DNA from: Manduca sexta | Lineage: Eukaryota; Arthropoda; Insecta; Lepidoptera; Sphingidae | Assembly: GCF_014839805.1 (NCBI RefSeq) | Contig: NC_051132.1 | Coordinates: forward strand, 3,782,001-3,846,000 | DNA length: 64,000 nt | Reading direction: 5' to 3' | Shown: piece after piece, positions 12,501 through 25,215 of the stretch | How the letters are laid out: every line of letters starts with the position of its first letter | Numbering within the stretch: position 1 is the first letter of the stretch | Notes under the pieces: generated by a model | Seen by the model: the letters and a program-made list of their open reading frames with translations, nothing else | Told to the model about the DNA's origin: nothing | Database searches by the model: none | Program-made: the position numbers and the translations under genes

Positions 12501-14792
12501 TGAGTTGATGGATGAAGATCAGTTGATAATGTGTCACTGAATGATTTCTTATGTTTACGCGAATTCTAGACTTTGGAATAAAAAAACAATTTTAAGAATT
12601 TTATTGCGGTTTTTCATATTATAATTTTCTTTCGATGTTTCCAGACTTTGCCACCTTTATGATCAAGGGGGGACTGAGTTTTTTGTCATCGGAGAAGTCA
12701 GTTACAACATTTACCTACATTTTATAATAATACAAAATTTTATAATAATCATTGTCGATACCATTCTATCTCGTCCCAATATCGTCCCACAGAATATTCC
12801 CCTAACACATGTAAGCCGTATTGTGCAGATTTTTTACTCTCCACCGTAAGCGCTCACAAAGCATCCAATCTCGTCTTACGACGCACTGTCTACACAAAGA
12901 TATTTGTAGACAGCGTACCTATAAACCTAACGAGGCGATTTGTTCTCGCAATGCTTTTATAAATTATCTACTACAATCGGATCTTATTCTAGAAAATAGT
13001 TTTATTAGATTGGGGATAAATTAGATTTATTCAATAGCTAAATGTATGAAAATGGAAGATACATATTTTCATGCCCAATAAAGATAGGTTTAAAAATGTT
13101 ATAATTTATTTATATTTCAGACTTTGCAACTTTAATAACAAAAATTGAGAGAAGTGACCTTTAGAAAAAAAGTAAATACAAGATGGCGTACTTCACCGTT
13201 ACTTTCCCCAAAACTTCCCATACACCCAAAAAGCTACAAATGACAATCTAAAACCACTTCCAAACACATTTGAGCCAATATACACCGAACGTTTCAAAAA
13301 TCGCCGCCTAACGGGAAACCTGTAAAGCGAAATGCCTAGTAAAATATTCAGATGTAGTTATTCGACCGACTGCGTGCGGATAACCGCTGCAGATTAAACT
13401 ATTAACAAAATGGTACCTGCCAGTTTTTCCACACGCGCCGAATAAAGTTTTGCATAGTTAAACGGCATGTTTGCTTTGACCATGTGAAATAATAATGTAC
13501 GCGCGGTTTTATTGGTTCGACTATTGCGGATCTTTTTGCTGGTTGATTTGAGATGGCGTCATATTAATATCGACAATGGTATTATAGGTAAATTCTTCGT
13601 CGAAATATATGAGTAAACGCTGCCCTTAAAAGCAAACGTAGATATACTTTCAATACAGATGGCTATCCATGATACAGCGGTGAAAAACTTGCGTAAACTT
13701 TTAGACATAGTAAACTTATAATTGACATAGGGATATACATAAATACTTCTAAAGCATAAAACAAAACTACCTTGATTATGAGTAATTGATGCAAGCTTAA
13801 ATAATTTATATGTTTCGCTTAAGGATGATTTTTGCTATTATAAGGGTTACTGTAAAGAAAATTTGTTGCAGGAAATTCGTTTTCTATTATTTGCCAAAAT
13901 ATACTAACCACCTCCATTTTTTTCTTCTCAACGATGAAACTGCAGTTATATTTGCAAAAGGTTCTCTCAAAAATCAAAATATTTAAAAATAAATAGAGGA
14001 AACTATGTATTTATTAAGTTAAGTATAGGGAGGTATAATATTTACGTATTGCGCTAAAACTGTTAACATATAATGACTCGTCACGATATTGCGAAATGCG
14101 ACCCCAGAATAATCTAGTTGCTATTTCAGCCATGACAGTTTTGTGCGCCGTTGCCTAGCAACGCGGGTTAATTGGCGGGAAATCGCTGTATGGACGCGTA
14201 CGCTGTGTACCGTGACATTTTTATTTGCACTAATGAATCGTATTTTAAGTGATTTTATAATACTTAATGCTATTTGCACATTTAGTATTAAGTTGTTTTA
14301 TTGAATTTGTACATGGAATTTATGATATGAATAGTACATAAAGGCTGAGTTCTCTAAATCTGTCACCTACCCAAAATTATAGTGTAATTTGACAAACTAC
14401 ACTGTAAAAGAACCTAATTTCTTTTTCTTTTTCTATAGGAAAAAAAGGGGTAAGGTAATCTTATTGACAGTTAAACCAAGTATTTAGTGTAGGTTTTGGG
14501 AGAGAACAAATTGCTGCAGCCAAACCAGAATAATATTATATAATGTGTCCGTTAGCTATGTTACCATTTCCAAATTATATCTTGCGAGATATCTTCGAGT
14601 TAAGTTTTGTATGAAATGGACACGTAATACATAACAGAACATGACCCCTACTCAAAACCACAAAAATGTAATATTTTACTTTTATCATGGACTAGTTGAT
14701 CCGAAAGACGTTGTCCCGTCTTAACTATGAATTTGCAGCGCGCATTCTGTCTATCGCTGACAGTTATTTCAAACAATTGACATTTATATAAA
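9589..14792. other. Gene-poor AT-rich DNA
   Basis: Open frames such as 10476-10859 on the minus strand run into AT-rich low-complexity text and have no domain. GC-richer spots occur at 9740-9860, 12310-12430, 13370-13560 and 14080-14220. The last contains an X-box-like palindrome, listed separately. No gene supported. Confidence 0.4.
14149..14163. promoter_or_regulatory. X-box-like palindrome (RFX-type site)
   Basis: CGTTGCCTAGCAACG has arms CGTTGC and GCAACG around CTA, close to the RFX-factor X-box form GTTGCC-AT-GGCAAC. It sits in a GC-richer island ending tggacgcgtacgctgtgtac. No adjacent gene is visible, so function is uncertain. Confidence 0.35.
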
Positions 14793-15172
14793 ACTAGCAA
14801 CCCGCCCCGGCTTCGCACGGGTGCAATGCTGACTATTTAATGGATGTTATTATTATACATATAAACCTTCCTCTTGAATCACTCTATCTAATAAAAGAAA
14901 ACCGCATCAAAATCCGTTGCGTGGTTTTAAAGATTTAAGCACACATAGGCACAGAGAAAGCGACTTTGTTTTATATTATGTAGTGATTAATATTTTCGTT
15001 AAGTTTCCTTAAATTTTCTAATTTTTCGCGCAATTTTTTGATATTTTTCTTTCATAAGATCCTTCTCCTGACAATAAGAAACATAAAATAAATAAATAGT
15101 GAAATTGGTTCAGCCGTTCACGCGTGATGGCGTGACCAAGGGAAATAGGAATTCATTTTTATATAGATTAAG
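14793..15172 (+). repeat. Interspersed repeat with CG-rich head
   Basis: Begins actagcaacccgccccggct with tcgcacgggt, then has caaaatccgttgcgtggttt and a later ggttcagccgttcacgcgtg, and ends near tttttatatagatta. It is a typical non-coding dispersed repeat of insects. Confidence 0.7.
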
Positions 15173-15924
15173 ACGAACTCTCCCCGTATATAATTTCCTA
15201 TCAATGGCACGTGTCTATAATGAACACGTGGTTGCTGGTGGCAGGTGACAAGGGGTGACACCTGTGACAGATTATAGCACTGACTTATTTAAAATGACGT
15301 TGCGCATTTTAAAAAGGTCATTACAATGCCTTTTATTTAATTAATGTAAAAGAGTTTAAGGAATCAGTCTATAGTGAGGAAGGTTTATAGGATTTTTGTG
15401 TCATACTTCTGCAGGCAAAAATATATGTATTAGTTGGGGATAAGATTTTTTTAGTGGATAATTGCGTTCTTTTGATTATTGATAATTTGTATTAAAAATA
15501 AAACAGGGACAAACAAATATGCTTTGTACTTAATACATACTACTTACATTACAAAATGACACTTGAGAGTGTAGTGTCAATATTAGGAAATGTTTTTGGG
15601 TTTGGCTATAATCTTGAAATAACTGCCTTAGCCTCAAATCCGATACAACCTAAACTTATCCTAACTAATATTACTTTGTCGTTTACCCGCATAGTTAAAT
15701 TACTTCTACATTTTTGGGCATTAAAAATAAAATCCTTTGTAATATATTAGCCATTTTTTAATCAAAGAAATTTAGGTGGTAGATTTGGCAAAACTAATAA
15801 TTTTGATTGTATCTGTGTTATGTGACAAATCTATTATAATATCTATGATTTTATTTGATAAAAAGTTATTTAATCTACTACATAACAATATCGCATAGAT
15901 AAACAATATGGCGGGTGAAATTAA

Positions 15925-16085
15925 CTTGTCTATTAATAGGGCGATGGCGCAGCGCTGAGCGCGCGGCGCGGGCGCGGTGCGGCGCGTTATCAGCCCAATT
16001 ATAATTCACCGCGTAAATGACACCGTCATTACCGACCGCTCATAACCGGCTTAACGGTGTAGCCAGATACATACCGGTACCATCC
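15925..16085. promoter_or_regulatory. GC-rich candidate regulatory island
   Basis: A dense CpG block (gcgcgcggcgcgggcgcggt) is followed by TTATCAGCCCAATTATAATT, which pairs a GATA-type and a homeodomain-type core, and then by gtaaatgacaccgtcattac. The sharp composition change from flanks suggests constraint. No splice or coding pattern. Confidence 0.35.
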
Positions 16086-16559
16086 ACAGAAAAGGTTTTT
16101 GTTATTGGAATGGCCAGTGTTGTGAAACGACTGTGCTTAACAAATGAGGTTTTATTTCAAAAAATTAAATAATAGGTATATAGAAACTTTTTTAAATTCC
16201 TTTTCCAACAGCTGTATAGACTGCATAGACATATAGCGGCCAGTGTTTTTTTGTTGGTAGAACTGAGCTAATGGACTCTACATACAAACTTGGAACTCTA
16301 AGGACCTGTCTTACAACTGAGTAAATGCTACTCGTCACATAAATGTATAAGCCGAGAAAATACAAATAAATAAATAGTTATTAAATAAGTACTATCTACG
16401 TTAACTGTTTAAAACGATAACTCAAATAAAATTTAGTTGAAACTTGTAAAACAGGACCTAATTCCCCAACATAACCTAACTATCCATAGCCACCAATCCG
16501 TGACAATAAAATTTTAATCTATTCCCGCCAAATCTATTTATTTAGCGACATAAATGTTA

Positions 16560-16810
16560 TCAACTTAATCCAGTCGCACTATTCTGCGTTCAGTACGGGG
16601 GGATAGGGTGGTGAAACTAGGCGTGTATCCCGCCCACTCCCTGTTAAACAAAGGCAAGCCAATTATTATTAAATATTCGCAGCTCAATTTATGGGTGTAG
16701 GCCGGGTAATTGTCCAGCCAGCGAGCGACGCCGTATAATCGCCGGCTAGCTTAATTAGCGAGATAAATTAATGCGTTTATGTAATTTGAACGCTGAACGC
16801 TTTCGCAAAA
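16560..16810. promoter_or_regulatory. Candidate homeodomain-rich regulatory island
   Basis: Contains CCAATTATTATTAAAT, CAATTTATGG (a Hox-like word), GGGTAATTG, CTTAATTAGCG and AAATTAATGCG within 150 bp, together with gccagcgagcgacgccg. This is the densest set of TAATT cores I saw in the window. Confidence 0.35.
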
Positions 16811-17778
16811 ATACAATTTTGGAAAGGTAATTAAGTTTTATTTACGAATAATATCGTTGTGACCGTAATTGCTCTTGTTATTTTGTTTTGAATTTGAGGT
16901 TATCCAGGTGTCAATTTCGGCTTATTTAGTATGAATTTTGCTGTATTTTGACTAATATTAAAAACAAACTAATAACTAATAAAGCAATACAGCATAATAG
17001 TCTTTTTTGGATATTAAACATCTTTCTCTAAGTAAATACAATATCATTTAAGACTCGAAGAAATTTTCCACAAAAGTCAATCACACTATTTGAAAAGCCA
17101 ATGAGATCACATTTGTTCTTCAAACAGTTCATTACCCAACCCGTTAAAACGAACAACACACAATAACATAACAAGTGGTGAAAACAAAACGATAAAATCA
17201 AGTCGCATTATCGTTCATAATTTAGTGACATTTAAAATAAATGACTTGCCATAAACCGACGTCCCTATTCCTTTGAGATATTCTCAATTCCCGCCGGTAG
17301 TTATTGTTAATGACTGCATTTACAGTGAACGCATATGGCCACTTTGTATCGCGCAATATAATCGCTAAACTTTTGTAATCGAGGAATGGTGTCAAATGTT
17401 AACTAGTCAACACTTTGTTGTATTCTTATTGATAGAAAATTTATCTTTAACTAGCTTTTGCTCGCGGCTCCGCCCGCGTTATAAAGTTTTTCAGGCTAAA
17501 GTTTTCCGTTATAAAAATAGTAGTTTCCCGGGAGCCTATGTTCTTCCCAGGGTCTCAAACTGTCTCCATACCAAATTTCATCTTAATACGTTAGGTAGTT
17601 TTTGAGTTGAACACGTTAAGGCAGACAGATGCAACGGGGGATTTTGTTATATTATTTAGAACTTTTTAAGTAAAACAATCCCGTCATACATCATTGTTGC
17701 ATAACTTTAACCGTTTACGCAGCGCAGGCAACGGAAGCTCTCAAAACTAATAATTTTCCCCGTTTTTGCAACATGTTT

Positions 17779-18639
17779 CATTACTGCTCCGCTCCTATTG
17801 GTCATAGCGTGATGATATATAGCCTATAGCACTCCAGGAACAAAGGGCTATCCAACACAAAAAGATTTTTTCAGTTCAAACCAGTAGTTCCTGAGATTAG
17901 CCATTACTGCTCCGCTCCTATTGGTCATAGCGTGATGATATATAGCTTATAGCGGTCCACAAATAAAGGGCTATCTAACACAAAACGAATTTTTCAGTTG
18001 ACACCGGTAGTTCCTGAGATTAGCCATTACTGCTCCGCTCCTATTGGTCATAGCGTGATGATATATAGCTTATAGCGGTCCACAAATAAAGGGCTATCCA
18101 ACACAAAACGAATTTTTCAGTTGACACCGATAGTTCCTGAGATTAGCCATTACTGCTCCGCTCCTATTGGTCATAGCGTGATGATATATAACTTGGAGCA
18201 TTCCACAAACAAAGGACTATTCAACACAAAAATATTTTTTCAGTTCGAATCGGTAGTTCCTGAGATTAGCCATTACTGCTCCGTTCCTATTGAATATAGC
18301 GTGATGATATATAGCCTATAGCACTCCACGAATAAAGGGCTATCCAACGCAAAAAGATTTTTTCAGTTTGGACCGGTAGTTCCTGAGATTAGCCATTACT
18401 GCTCCGCTCCTATTGGGTATAGCGTGATGATATATAGCCTATAGTACTCCACGAACAAAGGGCTATCCAACGGAAAAAGAATTTTTCAGTTTGAACCGGT
18501 AGTTCCTGAGATTAGCCATTACTGCCCCGCTCCTATTGGGTATAGCGTGATGATATATAGCCTATAGCACTCCACGAACAAAGGGCTATCCAACGTAAAA
18601 AGAATTTTTCGGTTTGGACCGGTAGTTCCTGAGATTAGC
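17779..18639 (+). repeat. Seven tandem copies of a 123-bp unit
   Basis: CATTACTGCTCCGCTCC or a near form starts at 17779, 17902, 18025, 18148, 18271, 18394 and 18517, exactly 123 bases apart each time, with substitutions but no net indel. Units run through gtgatgatatatagcctata, gggctatccaacacaaa and tagttcctgagattagc. Because 123 is divisible by three, open frames repeat along the array. I regard them as non-coding. Confidence 0.95.
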
Positions 18640-18643
18640 GCGT

Positions 18644-18676
18644 TCAAACAAACAAACAAACAAACAAACAAACAAA
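18644..18676 (+). repeat. CAAA microsatellite
   Basis: About eight CAAA units follow gcgttcaaac at the 3' end of the host repeat; this run is typical of the family and probably reflects its insertion mechanism. Confidence 0.85.
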
Positions 18677-18819
18677 CTCTTCAGCTTTATATAATAGTAT
18701 AGATAAAGCCTTTTCGATTGCTTATATCAATTGGACGAATGGCGCAGGTTCAAAGCAAGGAACACACCAGTGGCGAATGGTGAAATTTTTAGAAAAGTAA
18801 CCTGATACAACATATACAT

Positions 18820-19002
18820 ACTAATATGCATGAATGTTGTCTGCAAATCGTTCCAATGATAATTAAATTTTACTATAGAGGGAAGCCGACAAGATCGGGT
18901 TATATGGACCCTACGTCTCTGGAACACACCTCTTACTTTGTAACAAACATAAAAAAATACACTGCGAATTGACAACCTCCTCCTTTTTTTGAAGTCGGTT
19001 AA
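18820..19002 (-). mobile_element. Fragment of a dispersed DNA-type repeat
   Basis: Ends in gaattgacaacctcctcctt followed by tttttgaagtcggttaa. This is the end of a common lepidopteran element whose other end reads ttaaccgacttcaaaaaagg. Only one end was found. The 96-codon minus-strand frame across it is not a gene. Confidence 0.45.
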
Positions 19003-21785
19003 ATGGTTAAATATCATATAAAGTTGGATGAATATTTTGTAATAAATAATTTTATTTTAAATACTATTGTTTGGATTCAACAATAAAAAAAATCGTAGAT
19101 TCATTTTAGTAGAATACACATTTCTTTTAATTATAATAAAAAAAAGTTACAATAGCTAGATTACGTTTATTGTCCTTTCAACCGAGCCAATTAACCAGAG
19201 ATTACACACTGTAATCGTTATTAATGAAATCAGATCAGCACGGCGCATGCAATCTGAAATCTTGATTAATTGTCCGCGAACAATTACTTCAACATACATA
19301 CGCAATGACAAATGATTTGATCCGAATTATATAACGGATAGTTGTAATTACAACAAAATATTAGAGTATAGGCAGAAGGATAGTACGTTTTTATTAGACT
19401 TTTACTTCTGGAAATTATTTTTATAGCAGTGCAATTATTTTAATTGGTTTTCCATAGAAACTATGTCAAAATAACTATCAGATTGATACTTGGGCTTACA
19501 TTATAGCTATAAGTTATAATAATTAAATAATTGTAATCGTAGTGTTAATTCTGCTGGAAAACCTAGTAAATTAATAAAAATAAATAAAATATATTCTAGG
19601 ATTACAAAAACGAATTTATAAGGAAATAAATTTCTAAGAAACAAAAATATAAAAGCAATTATTTAACATTCCTTTGCAATTAACTCTGCACATCTCAATT
19701 CCCTCCTTATCTAAATACCCTGTACATAACGAATAGACCACTCACACAAAGATTCCCGGATACACATCTAAATTAACAACGATTAAGTAGGTAATATTCA
19801 GAACAAGATTACCCTACAAATCAAAGCCCAAAGGGCCTACCTGAGTACAAGGGTGACAATACAGTAAGCTTAGATCCTACCCTCAAATGACAAACTTAAC
19901 CCAACAGTTCACATAACTGTGTGTCTATACAAAACTGTTTGAAATTCGTATATTAGAACAGCAAAATTATGTTGGTAAGGTATTCGCCAGTTCATTTGGG
20001 AAAATGTTGGCAAGCCCGCTTTAAGTGTTGCACGCTGTTAAATTAATGAGCCAATCTCAGCAGGTGGGGGTTGCCACCTCTATATTTTACAAGGTGGTAA
20101 TGTGTAGTACAGTTGTACCCGCTTTTATCTTACGCTTTAACAAATGCATAGTGTTAGGTTAATTGTGTTTTCTGTTCTGAGATAACTATTGTTTAATTAC
20201 GTAATTATGTAGGCATATAAGCTTCATTAGTTTTAATTGTCTCGATTATAATTGAAGATGATAAATAGTATTTGATAAATTAGTTAAGAATCGGAATTTT
20301 TTTGTAATATAAATTCTTAGGTATTCATCAACTTTAATCAAAGATCGTGTTTTTTCCGATAGCATTACGTACAAATAGATGCTACAAGCTTTACTTTTAC
20401 GCTTCTAATATATCATATTTATATCCTTCTTTTCCTATACCATAAAATACTAAAGATGTGGAACGCAAACACAGGAAACGCTACAGCAAAACTTAACGTC
20501 ATTCTTCTGAGTCATTCGTTCCACACACATCGTCAGCTGTCATTTGTTCTAAATCTATCAATCTATCTGCAAATTCTAAAAAACCTAATACCAACATTTA
20601 AATTTTATGTATACAATACCTGTATTACTCGTCTCGAATGAAAATACCCGTGCCCTACCGCGTGCGGGTAGCGGGTAGTGGGTCGAACTAGCGACCTACA
20701 AATGTGGCAATTAGCCGTTCCGCGCCTGAGTAATGTTCACCAGAGCGTGATTAAGACGAGCCCCAAGATAACGAATACACGACAAACGCCTTTATACGTG
20801 TTGGTATAGGTGTGCAATTGCTATATGATAGAGTTATGGCCATTGTATCTGTCAAAGCAAGTATAATTAGCCAATAATATAAAGTATTGTTTTATAGCAT
20901 GCAAGCTAAGTTTACGCTATGATTTATGAAGTGTCTTTAAGCTTAAGATTTTATTACCTTCCCTATAAAAATCATCTGAGCCTAGAAAAAAACAATAAGA
21001 ATTGAGTTGACACTCACTATCAGGTGAACCAGGCGTTCGTTTACCAGGTATATGGTATAAAAAACTGCTCATGACAAATCTATAAGACTATCTTCAAGCA
21101 TGAGGTGAAAATAAATTGTGACTGCAACAAAAATTAAATAAATTTCATCAAAACCGATAACTTACATTAAAAAGTCGAGCAGTATATATTTGCTTCGAAG
21201 CGTTCAATATAACAGAGTCTCTATTCCCATACGTAACAGATCAGTGCCGGTCGCAGAATCCTCGCGAGGCGGTAGATACGTTTGATAAGTAGACGGCCAT
21301 TGTCTTATTTGTTTTGTTCAGACAACAGTTTGTTTCTCCGCCAAGCTATTAATATTGCTATCGGATATATTAGCCAATGTTGCGCATTATGGCCACGATT
21401 TACTTTGCCCCCAATTTGAGGTTAATAAGGGAATTTGTCAGTATAGGTGTAGCGGTCGGTTTTCAAGCATAGTAACATTTTTAATTAAGAAGTTTTCATT
21501 ATACATTTCGGATTTTTAAGATGTGATTTGTTTAGCAAAACTTTATTTCTAGTTTAGCCAGTTTTCTGCTTTCCTATGGATTCTACCTTAGCACTGACTC
21601 CAAATATATGGTTTTGATTTTGTAAATATGTATTTAAGTCTACATTGTTTTGTAAGTTGGCTGTTATACTTTTGTACGATTTAGAACAATCATCATCATC
21701 ATTTTATTTTATTTAAGGATCGCCAACATGACATACAATAAAATTAGTAATGAGTATATCAGTTAATTATCATCAGCCATATGAA
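19003..21785. other. Gene-poor AT-rich DNA
   Basis: An island at 19180-19325 carries CCAATTAACC, GTTATTAATG and TTGATTAATTG cores with gcacggcgcatgcaatctg. Another GC-richer spot is at 20645-20830. The text at 21235-21430 shows similar composition. No gene was seen. Confidence 0.35.
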
Positions 21786-21957
21786 AATCGAGTGGAGCCC
21801 ACGAACCGACAAGTTCAGCGTTGGACGTAAAGGTCGTAAAGGTCGCAGGAACATGCTCGATGTAGGCTGTTTCGACAGGTCCGTCTGGAAATCTTTGGGG
21901 TAGGCCTATGTTAAGCAGTGGAATTTATATCGTTGATTATGATGATATGAAAGCCAC
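21786..21957 (+). mobile_element. 3' end of an RTE-type LINE, decayed
   Basis: From 21874 the frame reads DRSVWKSLG, stop, AYVKQWNLYR, matching the typical last residues of RTE-type reverse-transcriptase proteins of Lepidoptera, with stops in frame. It is followed by a gat-rich tail (gattatgatgatatg). Only the end remains, so it is inactive. Confidence 0.6.
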
Positions 21958-21984
21958 TGCTGAGCCATAGAGTTCCCCTATAGA

Positions 21985-22145
21985 TTCCCAGATCGACTTA
22001 TTTTAGCCAGCGTAATTACTGGATATTTTGAGACTTAACATCTTAAGTCTCAGGATGACAAGCGCAATGGAGTAGCTACTGTTTTATGGGTGGTGTATCG
22101 CTTAGAATTAGAGCGAGTAGTAGGCTCGTCTCGTCAACTGCAATT
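21985..22145 (+). repeat. Interspersed repeat family C, forward copy
   Basis: The words gagacttaacatcttaagtc, tcaggatgacaagcgcaatg, tactgttttatgggtggtgt and aggctcgtctcgtcaactgc match, in opposite sense, the copy at 23210-23400. A middle segment present there is missing here. Confidence 0.6.
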
Positions 22146-23209
22146 GTCATTAAAAAGAAGAGAAATCATCACATAAATTGAATAAAATAAACATATAGAA
22201 ATATTATCTTATTTCGAAACGATATCACATTTTAAGACTCAGCGCGTTTTTATAAAAGTTTGTAGACAACTTCTCCAAAAACTGAACAAACATACTATTT
22301 GTGTTACAATTTAAATACGATTCGATATCCTAGGGGTATTGCAAGGTGCTCCTGTCAGTTTACTTTCATTCGATATTAAGATGCTGTCGCTACATTCCGA
22401 CCTTAACGTTACGTAGTAAGGTCCAAAATTGTATTTGAGTTGAAGTTTAGGCGATATTTATCGTGGTTCCGCTGTGAAACTCAATCAATTTACAAGTCAT
22501 GTTTGACCAGCCAAGAACCCTCTAGATTCAGTTGGCTTGCTAGTCCACAAGTTAATTTGATTTGCGTTTACGTTAACGTTTCAAATGAGAAATTAAATTG
22601 AGGTTTTGATATTCAGTTTATTTACTTTAATAAGTGATAATGACTCTGTTATTCTGGTATTTATATGCAAACTTAACAACAAGATTAAATCTTAAGGCAC
22701 ACTCTATTACGGTATATCATAATATACCGTACATTGCATACAATGTCTGCATAATACCTAAATCCAACAGGGAATCGGAAGTGAGAGACAATACTTAATA
22801 TGCCTAGAAGTAAGTAAAGGAACGCAGTCAATTTACTTCGTTGCACCGTAACGAGAGCTACCGTTGATCGATTTAGATTTATTTAACAGAATTACCATAC
22901 CATAGCAAATAAGACTAGCAGAATGATCTTAAAACTGGAACTCGATGAACCGAACATACTAGCTCTCTGCTGCTTAGTGATGAAAAAAACCTATTGATTA
23001 GTTCCCAAGTGTTACTCGTGGCTGCGCTTTGACTCTTTCAACACGCTAGTTAAAAGAGTGTGTAGGTCATTAAAGATACACGTCTAAATGACGTGGGCAT
23101 TTTAAGAACAATCTCTGTAATATGGCAATTGTTTTTTTTAATTGACAAACAGGGCATTGTCGCTGTGCGACCACATCACCCAATTGGAAGGCATAACGTT
23201 GGGACAATT
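22146..23209. other. AT-rich DNA between inverted repeat copies
   Basis: No coding or RNA signature was seen. Confidence 0.35.
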
Positions 23210-23480
23210 ATTATGTAGTGATGCTTACTTTTGTTTTTAACGCTTTGGATGTTGAGACGAGCTTGCTGTTCACTTGACGGTAAGCGATACGGCCGCCCAT
23301 AAACGGTAGAAACGTCATCCAACACCTTGAATTATAAAGTATTGTTTGGTTTTCCAATGCACTCGCCATCCTAAGACATGAAATGCTAAGCATAAATAGA
23401 CATTGCGGTGGTAACTACCCAGGCGGACTCTCGCGTGTGAAAGACCTACCACCACCTGTAAATCCAATAGACCTTTACGA
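23210..23480 (-). repeat. Interspersed repeat family C, reverse copy
   Basis: Contains acttgacggtaagcgatacg, ccgcccataaacgg, gtcatccaacaccttgaatt and aatgcactcgccatcctaag, then gacattgcggtggtaacta and cccaggcggactctcgcg, all frequent in lepidopteran dispersed repeats. Short frames across it on both strands are artefacts. Confidence 0.7.
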
Positions 23481-25079
23481 GGCCTCTTTTCTCTGTGGCC
23501 TAAGTGCCACAAGTGCTGGCGCAAGGTCCTAGGCGGGAGCTAAAAAAGGTCCTGAATTTCAAACATAGTAGTTATGATGCATTGGTATACATGGTGATGC
23601 TAAAAAAGTTCCTTGGAGTGAATGTGAGGCACCGGCCTGGTTCGCCCTCAAATAAAGTCGCCACTCATACAGTGCTATTATATATTATAAATAAGTAAAA
23701 TTTGGATACTTACAAGCGACTTACTTATACTATTGTATAGTATTTCACAGAAGCGCCGTATTTGCGTCAAGACCGGAGGCGCAGTTCCGTCGGATCTCTT
23801 ATGAAAACTCCGAGGCCGCCTAATAATTGATGAGTGCATTAGACGCGAGTGCGGTATATTTTATTCACACGCGCTCCGTTCTACATGTAAATGTCACAAA
23901 TGAATAATCTTGTTGTAATTTACATTCCATTGACGTGAGTTTGTTTGAATTTGTTAGTCTTTAACTTAAATTGTAGATCTGTGTTTGTGTGTAGTATATT
24001 TAGAGCGGTTATTCATTGGTATCAACTATCGTTCATGCAGAAAAAATATGAAATAGGGTAATGGTAGTTAAGGTGGTAGGAAAAGAGGCAGTTTGTTATT
24101 GAGTGTGATTAATCTCTCAGACTACTAGAGACCTACGATTGTTAACTTATTGATGATTCTTGCTATCCTTCTTTCTGCTATTACATATTTTACTTGAGGT
24201 GTGAAATTCTGAGCACATGTTTCGATGTCATATTTGAAATAAATTTTACTGCAAATATATACGTATATAAATTTATATGTTTATTTTAAAACCTTGGAAT
24301 AATGTATAGGTTATTCTTAATTCCAAAAAAGTATGCCGGGCAATATTCATTATCCCTAGAAATGGCTTGTGTGCGATGTCTTAAGAAAAAACTATTGACC
24401 AATAAAGTCTAAAACTAAAAGAAAGCAGTTTCAGATACATCACAGCCTATTTTATGTATGCCGAACTGAACCGAAATCCAATCTCCATCAACAAAACGTT
24501 TTAAAGACCACAAACTCTACATACTAAGCAAAACACGATACACATTTTAAAATCCTTAATTCCAAACCATCCGCTATAGTCGCACCCTTACCTCCATCCA
24601 GCACTTAGTAATTTCGTCTAATCCGATATACAAGTTTTAATACCCGCCCCATTCGCCCGCGGCGGCAAAAAAGGGACAGTGTTAAGTCTGAAAAAGTGCG
24701 CGTTTTCACACGCCGTGGGACTTAGATGAGCGAACCACTCCCGTCTCTGCACCAGATGAAACTTTTTAACGATAAATCTAGCCATTTTCAAACGTGCTTT
24801 TACGTGGATTTGATTGATTTGATATGCTTGTTTTGTTTGATATAATTAAGTTGAAGACTAACAAATTCAAACAAACAAATATAATTATTAGTAGATATTA
24901 TTAGTTTTTTATTCTTTACTAGGTTTGTTGCTAACGGCTTCGTTATCCTTAAAGACTTTCCCGTTAAAATCAAAAGTCCGTAAAACACAGTACGCCGCCA
25001 GCGCCATACATTTAAAATCAGATTGAAATTTCTATTATTTCTCATAGGAGCAAATTACCGGGATTAAAGTAGCTTATGT

Positions 25080-25215
25080 ATTAATCTCGGACTTGGTCTA
25101 CCCGTGTGTTAAATTTAATCCAAATCCGTTTACCTGTTTCTGCGTTTCTAACAAACATCTAAACGTCTAAACATCGAAATATTTACACAAACTTTCGCAT
25201 TTATATTAGTAAGGT
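25080..25215 (+). repeat. Worn short interspersed repeat
   Basis: The text aatttaatccaaatccgttt, acctgtttctgcg and acaaactttcgcatttatat followed by tagtaagg is the familiar 3' portion of a dispersed insect repeat. Confidence 0.6.

Larger units (their letters stand above)
15173..17450. other. Gene-poor DNA with two GC-rich islands
   Basis: Islands at 15925-16085 and 16560-16810 are listed separately. The remainder is AT-rich with no coding signature. Confidence 0.4.
17451..18708 (+). repeat. Interspersed repeat carrying an internal satellite
   Basis: The left end actagcttttgctcgcggct with ccgcccgcgt and the right end caaacaaactcttcagcttt with atataatagtatagat are the usual ends of a short insect dispersed repeat that is normally a few hundred bases long. 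Here it is expanded to about 1.26 kb by tandem copies of its 3' part and a CAAA run at 18644-18676. Confidence 0.7.

Noticed and set aside
17779..18639. Regularly spaced repeats resembling a CRISPR array
   Set aside because: The 123-bp units are contiguous with no unique spacers and lie in an insect dispersed repeat.
18727..19017. 96-codon minus-strand frame
   Set aside because: It overlaps a dispersed element ending in gaagtcggttaa and has no domain.
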